A DNA stretch of 64,000 bases. Source: Hydrogenispora sp. Lineage in GTDB: Bacteria > Bacillota > UBA4882 > UBA10575. The position numbers and the translations under genes are program-made. Position 1 is the first letter of the stretch; each line of letters opens with the position of its first letter. The notes under the pieces were generated by a model, which was given only the letters and a program-made list of their open reading frames with translations, ran no database searches and was not told the origin of the DNA. Of this stretch, positions 59,492 to 64,000 are shown one piece after another. The stretch covers positions 27,258 to 91,257 of the forward strand of contig DUQQ01000064.1 in the NCBI GenBank assembly GCA_012837705.1, read 5' to 3'.

Positions 59492-60445
59492 TTGAAGAGA
59501 CGACAGGTGACCACGGTCACCCCCAATCCCGCCATTGACAAGACATACTGGTTAGAAGGGCTGCAGCCGGGGCGACAAAACCGGGTCAGCCGCGTGCGGG
59601 TTGATCCGGGCGGAAAAGGGATCAATATTGCCCGTATCCTCAAGGGCTATGGTCTGGAGGTGGCGGCCCTTGGGTTTTTTGGCGGCATCATGGGCCGGGA
59701 ATTGCTCAACATGTTAGAAAAAGAGGGCGTGCAGACCGCGCCGGTCTTTGTGGACGAAGACACGAGAACCAACACGAAGATCATGGATCCAACCAGTGGT
59801 GCCGAGACCGAGATCAATGAGCCGGGGCCTTATGTCGGTGAAAGGGAACAAAGCCTAATCGAACAGCATTTGGCGGATTACGCGCTGCAAAGTGGATATA
59901 CGGTTTTCTCAGGGAGTTTACCCCAGGGATGTCCGTCCGAATTTTACCGGAGACTCATTGCCACCGCCCACCAACATGGGTGCAAAACGATCCTTGATAC
60001 CTCCGGACCGGCTTTAAAAGAAGGGATTAAAGCGGCTCCTTATCTGATCAAGCCGAACCATCATGAACTTTCAGAGTTGATTGGCCGGGAGATTACGACA
60101 CCGGCCACGGCCGTGGAAGCCGCGGCCCATTTGGCTGCGGCATATCGTATTGCCGTCGTCGTCGTCTCTTTGGGGCCGCTGGGTGCTGTGATGACAAGTT
60201 CAGAGGGGGCCTTCCACGCTATCCCGCCGAAGGTCAAACCGGAAAATACCATTGGAGCCGGTGATAGTTTAGTGGCTGGTATTATCTACGGCATGGTCAC
60301 GGACCAACCCCTGGCCGAATGTTTGCGGCTGGGTGTAGCCTCCGGGACTTTAGCGGTGACCAACCAAGGAACCTCTGTTGCCAAACCGCAGATTGAAGAG
60401 GTGTTAGCGCTGGAGAAACAGGTCGAGTTGAAGCGGTTGGATTAA
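59492..60445 (+). CDS. fruK: 1-phosphofructokinase
   Basis: VTPNPAIDKTYWLEGLQPG...VDPGGKGINIARILKGYG; TIGAGDSLVAGIIYG; likely TTG start after GGAGGAGG. Confidence 0.9.
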   Translation: MKRRQVTTVTPNPAIDKTYWLEGLQPGRQNRVSRVRVDPGGKGINIARILKGYGLEVAALGFFGGIMGRELLNMLEKEGVQTAPVFVDEDTRTNTKIMDPTSGAETEINEPGPYVGEREQSLIEQHLADYALQSGYTVFSGSLPQGCPSEFYRRLIATAHQHGCKTILDTSGPALKEGIKAAPYLIKPNHHELSELIGREITTPATAVEAAAHLAAAYRIAVVVVSLGPLGAVMTSSEGAFHAIPPKVKPENTIGAGDSLVAGIIYGMVTDQPLAECLRLGVASGTLAVTNQGTSVAKPQIEEVLALEKQVELKRLD

Positions 60446-60492
60446 ACTTGGCACCAGGGTAAAATACTTTGATTAAGGGAGGTACGGGCCAG

Positions 60493-60942
60493 ATGAAAGT
60501 TGGTGATCTTTTGCAACCGCAACTAATAAATCTGGAGCTCAAGGCGACTTCAAAAGCGGAGGCCATTGGTGAATTGGCGTCCTTAATGGCGAACGCCGGG
60601 TTTCTTGATGACGCCCAAGCTTATATTGGGGCGGTTATGGAACGGGAGGCAGTCGGTAGTACCGGCGTCGGTATGGGCGTGGCCATTCCCCACGGTAAAT
60701 CCAAGGCCGTCCGCGAAGCCTGTGTCGCCTTTGGCAAGTCCGAGTCCGGTGTGGATTTTAACGGTCCGGACGGACCCGCCCATCTGATCTTTTTGATCGC
60801 GGTACCGGAAAATGCGGATAACCATCATTTAAAGATCCTGGCGAAACTATCCCGGATGTTAATCCACGAAGAAGTCCGGACACAACTGAAACAAGCTACT
60901 TCGAGCGTAGAAGTGTTGAATACTTTGAATAGTCGCGATTAA
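60493..60942 (+). CDS. PTS fructose EIIA
   Basis: VMEREAVGSTGVGMGVAIPHGKSKAV (active-site His). Confidence 0.92.
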   Translation: MKVGDLLQPQLINLELKATSKAEAIGELASLMANAGFLDDAQAYIGAVMEREAVGSTGVGMGVAIPHGKSKAVREACVAFGKSESGVDFNGPDGPAHLIFLIAVPENADNHHLKILAKLSRMLIHEEVRTQLKQATSSVEVLNTLNSRD

Positions 60943-60965
60943 GCGGTTGGAAAGGAGGTGGTTCC

Positions 60966-61406
60966 ATGAAATTTGTTGCTGTAACCGCCTGCCCGACGGG
61001 AGTGGCCCATACGTATATGGCGGCCGAAGCATTGGAGATGGCCGCGGAAGAACTCGGCCATGAGATTAAAGTAGAAACCCAGGGCTCAATCGGGATCGAA
61101 AATGAGATCACGCCGGAGGAGATCGCCGCGGCCGATGCGGTCATCTTTGCGGTGGATATGTCGGTAACCCGATCCGACCGGTTTGCCGGAAAACCGATCC
61201 TGAACAAAGGCGTCTCTGAGGTGATTAAACATCCGCGGGAGGCAATTTTAGCTGCTGTTGAGTTGGTGGAGAAAGGAGGGGAACAGTCGGTACAGAGAGA
61301 TAGCGCAGAACCTAGGTCGGAGGAACCAAGTTCGGTTTCCAGTCAAGGAAGAAAAGGGGAAAAAGAAAAAAGGAAGGTGTTGTTTGGATGGCTAAAACGA
61401 AAATAA
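60966..61406 (+). CDS. PTS fructose EIIB
   Basis: MKFVAVTACPTGVAHTYMAAEALEMAA. Confidence 0.93.
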   Translation: MKFVAVTACPTGVAHTYMAAEALEMAAEELGHEIKVETQGSIGIENEITPEEIAAADAVIFAVDMSVTRSDRFAGKPILNKGVSEVIKHPREAILAAVELVEKGGEQSVQRDSAEPRSEEPSSVSSQGRKGEKEKRKVLFGWLKRK

Positions 61407-62419
61407 GTATACGGAATAGTTTGATGACCGGTGTGTCGTATATGATTCCTTTTGTAACCGCTGGTGGTATTCTGATTGCTTTATCCTTTTTAATCGGCGG
61501 TTACCAGGTGGAAAGCGGTACCTTTGCCGGTTATCTCAACCAAGTGGGTGGTACGGCTTTTGGTTTGATGGTCCCTGCACTCGCTGGCTTCATTGCTTTC
61601 TCTATTGCTGACCGCCCCGGAATTGCACCGGGGATGATTGCCGGCATGTTGGCTTCCAACATTGGGGCCGGCTTCTTGGGCGGTTTAATCGGTGGTCTGC
61701 TTGCCGGTTTTGTCGCTCTCTGGATAAAAAACTGGCCGGTGCCCAAGTCCCTTTCGAAACTGATGCCGGTCTTAATCATCCCGTTAATCTCTTCGGCGAT
61801 TGTCGGCTTATTAATGGTCGTTGTGATTGGTTTGCCTGTCAAAGGAATCATGGATGGCTTAACCAACTGGCTCCGGGGCCTCTCCACCGGTAGTTCCGTT
61901 TTCCTGGGGGTCATTTTAGGCTTAATGATGGCCTTTGACATGGGCGGACCGGTGAATAAAGTGGCCTACGCTTTTGGGTTGGCGATGATTGCGGAGAACA
62001 TTCTTGAACCCCACGCGGCGATTATGGCGGCGGGGATGACCCCACCGCTGGGTTTGGCCTTGGCAACGGTGTTGGCCCCGCAAAAATTTACGAAACGGGA
62101 GATTGATGCCGGTAAAGCAGCATGGATCATGGGCGCTTCTTTCATCACCGAAGGGGCGATCCCCTTTGCCGCCGCTGATCCGTTCCGGGTGATTCCGTCG
62201 ATTATGGCAGGGTCGGCCGTGGCCGGAGCGTTGTCCATGTTGTTTGGCTGTACCCTCGTTGCCCCCCACGGTGGGATCTTTGTTATCCCGATGATTGGCA
62301 ACTTTGGCCTGTATCTAGTGGCTTTAGCTGCTGGAACGATCGTTACCGCCCTCGTGGTCAATGCCTTGAAACCAGCGCTTGATCAGGAGGTTGCCGAAGG
62401 GACGGGTGTTAGCGGGTAA
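61388..62419 (+). CDS. PTS fructose EIIC
   Basis: RNSLMTGVSYMIPFVTAGGILIALSFLIGG; MAFDMGGPVNKVAYAF; ITEGAIPFAAADPFRVIPSIM. Confidence 0.94.
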   Translation: MAKTKISIRNSLMTGVSYMIPFVTAGGILIALSFLIGGYQVESGTFAGYLNQVGGTAFGLMVPALAGFIAFSIADRPGIAPGMIAGMLASNIGAGFLGGLIGGLLAGFVALWIKNWPVPKSLSKLMPVLIIPLISSAIVGLLMVVVIGLPVKGIMDGLTNWLRGLSTGSSVFLGVILGLMMAFDMGGPVNKVAYAFGLAMIAENILEPHAAIMAAGMTPPLGLALATVLAPQKFTKREIDAGKAAWIMGASFITEGAIPFAAADPFRVIPSIMAGSAVAGALSMLFGCTLVAPHGGIFVIPMIGNFGLYLVALAAGTIVTALVVNALKPALDQEVAEGTGVSG

Positions 62420-62444
62420 GCGTCGACAAGGCCGGAACCGTGAA

Positions 62445-62472
62445 CCGGCGAGCAGTTTGCGCTGCTCGCCGG
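62445..62472 (+). other. Perfect intergenic hairpin between EIIC and second HPr gene
   Basis: CCGGCGAGCAG-TTTGCG-CTGCTCGCCGG, no U tract. Confidence 0.75.
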
Positions 62473-62495
62473 AAAAGCGATTCGAGGTGGAGTAA

Positions 62496-62765
62496 ATGGT
62501 TAAAAAAATGGTCACGATCAAAAACAAGTCTGGTTTGCACGCCCGACCCGCGGCGGTCTTCATGGAAAAGGCCCAAGAGTTTGCAAGTCAGATCTACCTG
62601 GCGCGTCCCGGAGAGGAACCGGTAAACGGGAAAAGCATCCTGGGAATCCTTACGCTCGGTGTGGAAAAAGGGTCGACAATTGAGATTGCGGCGGAAGGGC
62701 CCGATGCGGAAGAAGCCGTGGCTGCCCTGGCTGATTTGGTTGAATCCTTTGAAGCCGATCTTTAG
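62496..62765 (+). CDS. Second HPr-family phosphocarrier protein
   Basis: KSGLHARPAAVFMEKAQEF; NGKSILGILTLGVEKG. Confidence 0.93.
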   Translation: MVKKMVTIKNKSGLHARPAAVFMEKAQEFASQIYLARPGEEPVNGKSILGILTLGVEKGSTIEIAAEGPDAEEAVAALADLVESFEADL

Positions 62766-62868
62766 AGCACGAAGTTAACGGGCCAGGGTATTTTAAGGCG
62801 GCCGGGGCATAGTTTCCTTTGGTTAATGGTTAAACTTATAACCGGAGTAAACTACCAAAGGTGAACAG

Positions 62869-64000
62869 ATGCAAAAGAGGAAAGCCGCCAAAATGGTCTG
62901 TGTCCAAATAGAGCGAATAGCGGAAGCGATGGGATACCCATCCGACCTCCGGGTGACGCCCGTAGGCAAGGAAGGGTTATCCCATCTTCTTTATTTAAAC
63001 AGTCTTGTGGACGATGAAACGGTGGCGTGGGCCACAGATCAATTTGCCGCCTTCACGGCGGTGCGGACAGCAGGGCTAGAGCTTCCGGTACGGGGACGCC
63101 TCCGCCCGCTAGATGGTTCCAGCGCTGCGGTCGAGGTGTTACTGGAGGGCAACTTAGTAGTGGTCAATGGAGAAATGTTGGCCGTTGAAGCCCAGGGTTG
63201 GCTGAAACGGGAACCGCAAGAACCCGAGACCGAACGGGTGATCCGCGGCCCGCGGGAGGGCTTTACCGAGACGCTGGCGGACAATATCGGGCTGGTGCGG
63301 CGTTGGATCCGGGACCCCTCCTTACAAGTGGAAGAACTGCGGGTCGGTCGGCGCACCAAAACCCGCGTTGTTCTGGTCTACCTGGCCGATGTGGCCCCGC
63401 CCCGGATGGTAAGCGAGGTCCGCCGCCGGCTGGAAGCGCTTGACCTTGACGGTATCTTAGAGTCCGGCTATATTCAACAGTTAATCACCGACCGGCGGGC
63501 CAGTATCTTTCCGTTAATCCAGGCCACCGAGCGCAGTGACCGGATCGCCGCTGGTATCCTGGAAGGACGGGTTGCGATCTTGGTGGATAAGAGCACCACT
63601 TCCTTACTGGTCCCAGTGACCATCAATGAACTTTACCAAACACCCGAAGATTACTATTTAAGCTTTTGGGTGGGCTCCTTCCTCCGTCTCATCCGGCTCT
63701 TGGGGAACAATTTGGCGGTGGCCCTGCCCGGTCTTTATATTGCGGTGACCGACTTTCATCCGGAACTTCTCCCCACCCAACTGGCTTTAGCGATCGCGGG
63801 CACCCGTACCCGGGTTCCGGTACCGCTACTGGCGGAGCTCTTCATCATGGAGATTGCCGCTGCATTGTTTGGTTTGCATGGTCTGACCATCGCCGGGATC
63901 TTGGTATTGGTCCATGCCGCTGACCTCAAATCCTTTGGTGTTTCCTATTTAGCGCCGTGGGCCCCCCTCCAATGGGAAGAACTGGGGGATGCTCCGGTGC
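62869..64000 (+). CDS. Spore germination protein GerA/SpoVAF family (GerAA-like), partial at right edge
   Basis: Open frame from ATG 62869 (MQKRKAAKMVCVQIERIAEAMG...RVIRGPREGFTETLADNIGLVRRWIRDPSL...SIFPLIQATERSDRIAAGILEGRVAILVD...) running off the window; absent from supplied ORF track. Confidence 0.88.
   Translation, partial: MQKRKAAKMVCVQIERIAEAMGYPSDLRVTPVGKEGLSHLLYLNSLVDDETVAWATDQFAAFTAVRTAGLELPVRGRLRPLDGSSAAVEVLLEGNLVVVNGEMLAVEAQGWLKREPQEPETERVIRGPREGFTETLADNIGLVRRWIRDPSLQVEELRVGRRTKTRVVLVYLADVAPPRMVSEVRRRLEALDLDGILESGYIQQLITDRRASIFPLIQATERSDRIAAGILEGRVAILVDKSTTSLLVPVTINELYQTPEDYYLSFWVGSFLRLIRLLGNNLAVALPGLYIAVTDFHPELLPTQLALAIAGTRTRVPVPLLAELFIMEIAAALFGLHGLTIAGILVLVHAADLKSFGVSYLAPWAPLQWEELGDAPV

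Overview
64 kb chromosomal window from a low-to-mid GC, spore-forming Firmicutes-type bacterium (SpoIIIE/FtsK, TepA and YlzJ genes; a GerA-type germinant receptor running off the right edge; dnaG-rpoD). The same window carries several genes that make sense only with an outer membrane. These are two signal-peptide beta-barrel-like proteins ending in ...HF, one of them Omp85-like, and a four-gene operon at 44.2-50.0 kb that looks like a chaperone-usher pilus locus (two secreted subunit-like proteins, a PapD-like chaperone, and a very large usher-like barrel with copper-amine-oxidase-like N-terminal and SdrD-like C-terminal domains). That operon is the best candidate for an undescribed system. 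Blocks from left to right: partial secreted glycosidase-like gene (minus strand, off the left edge, missing from the ORF track); AraC regulator, L-lactate permease, DUF401-type transporter; tRNA Gly-Cys-Leu; surface glycan / glycosyltransferase cluster; tepA-ylzJ; Na/Pi cotransporter; spoIIIE-rodZ-dnaG-rpoD; tRNA Asn and a CAU tRNA; nif3-like and zinc-ribbon genes; a rhomboid-like protein that appears to lack the catalytic His; OMP-like genes flanking a stand-alone LigD polymerase domain; YesM/YesN two-component system with sugar ABC genes, GH65 phosphorylase and beta-phosphoglucomutase; the CU-like operon; ptsI-ptsH and a divergent PRD antiterminator with two predicted antitermination leaders; GlcNAc-type PTS, nagA and EIIA; YjbQ; fru operon with a second HPr; GerA (partial). 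All family assignments come from reading sequences by eye. No database search was run.
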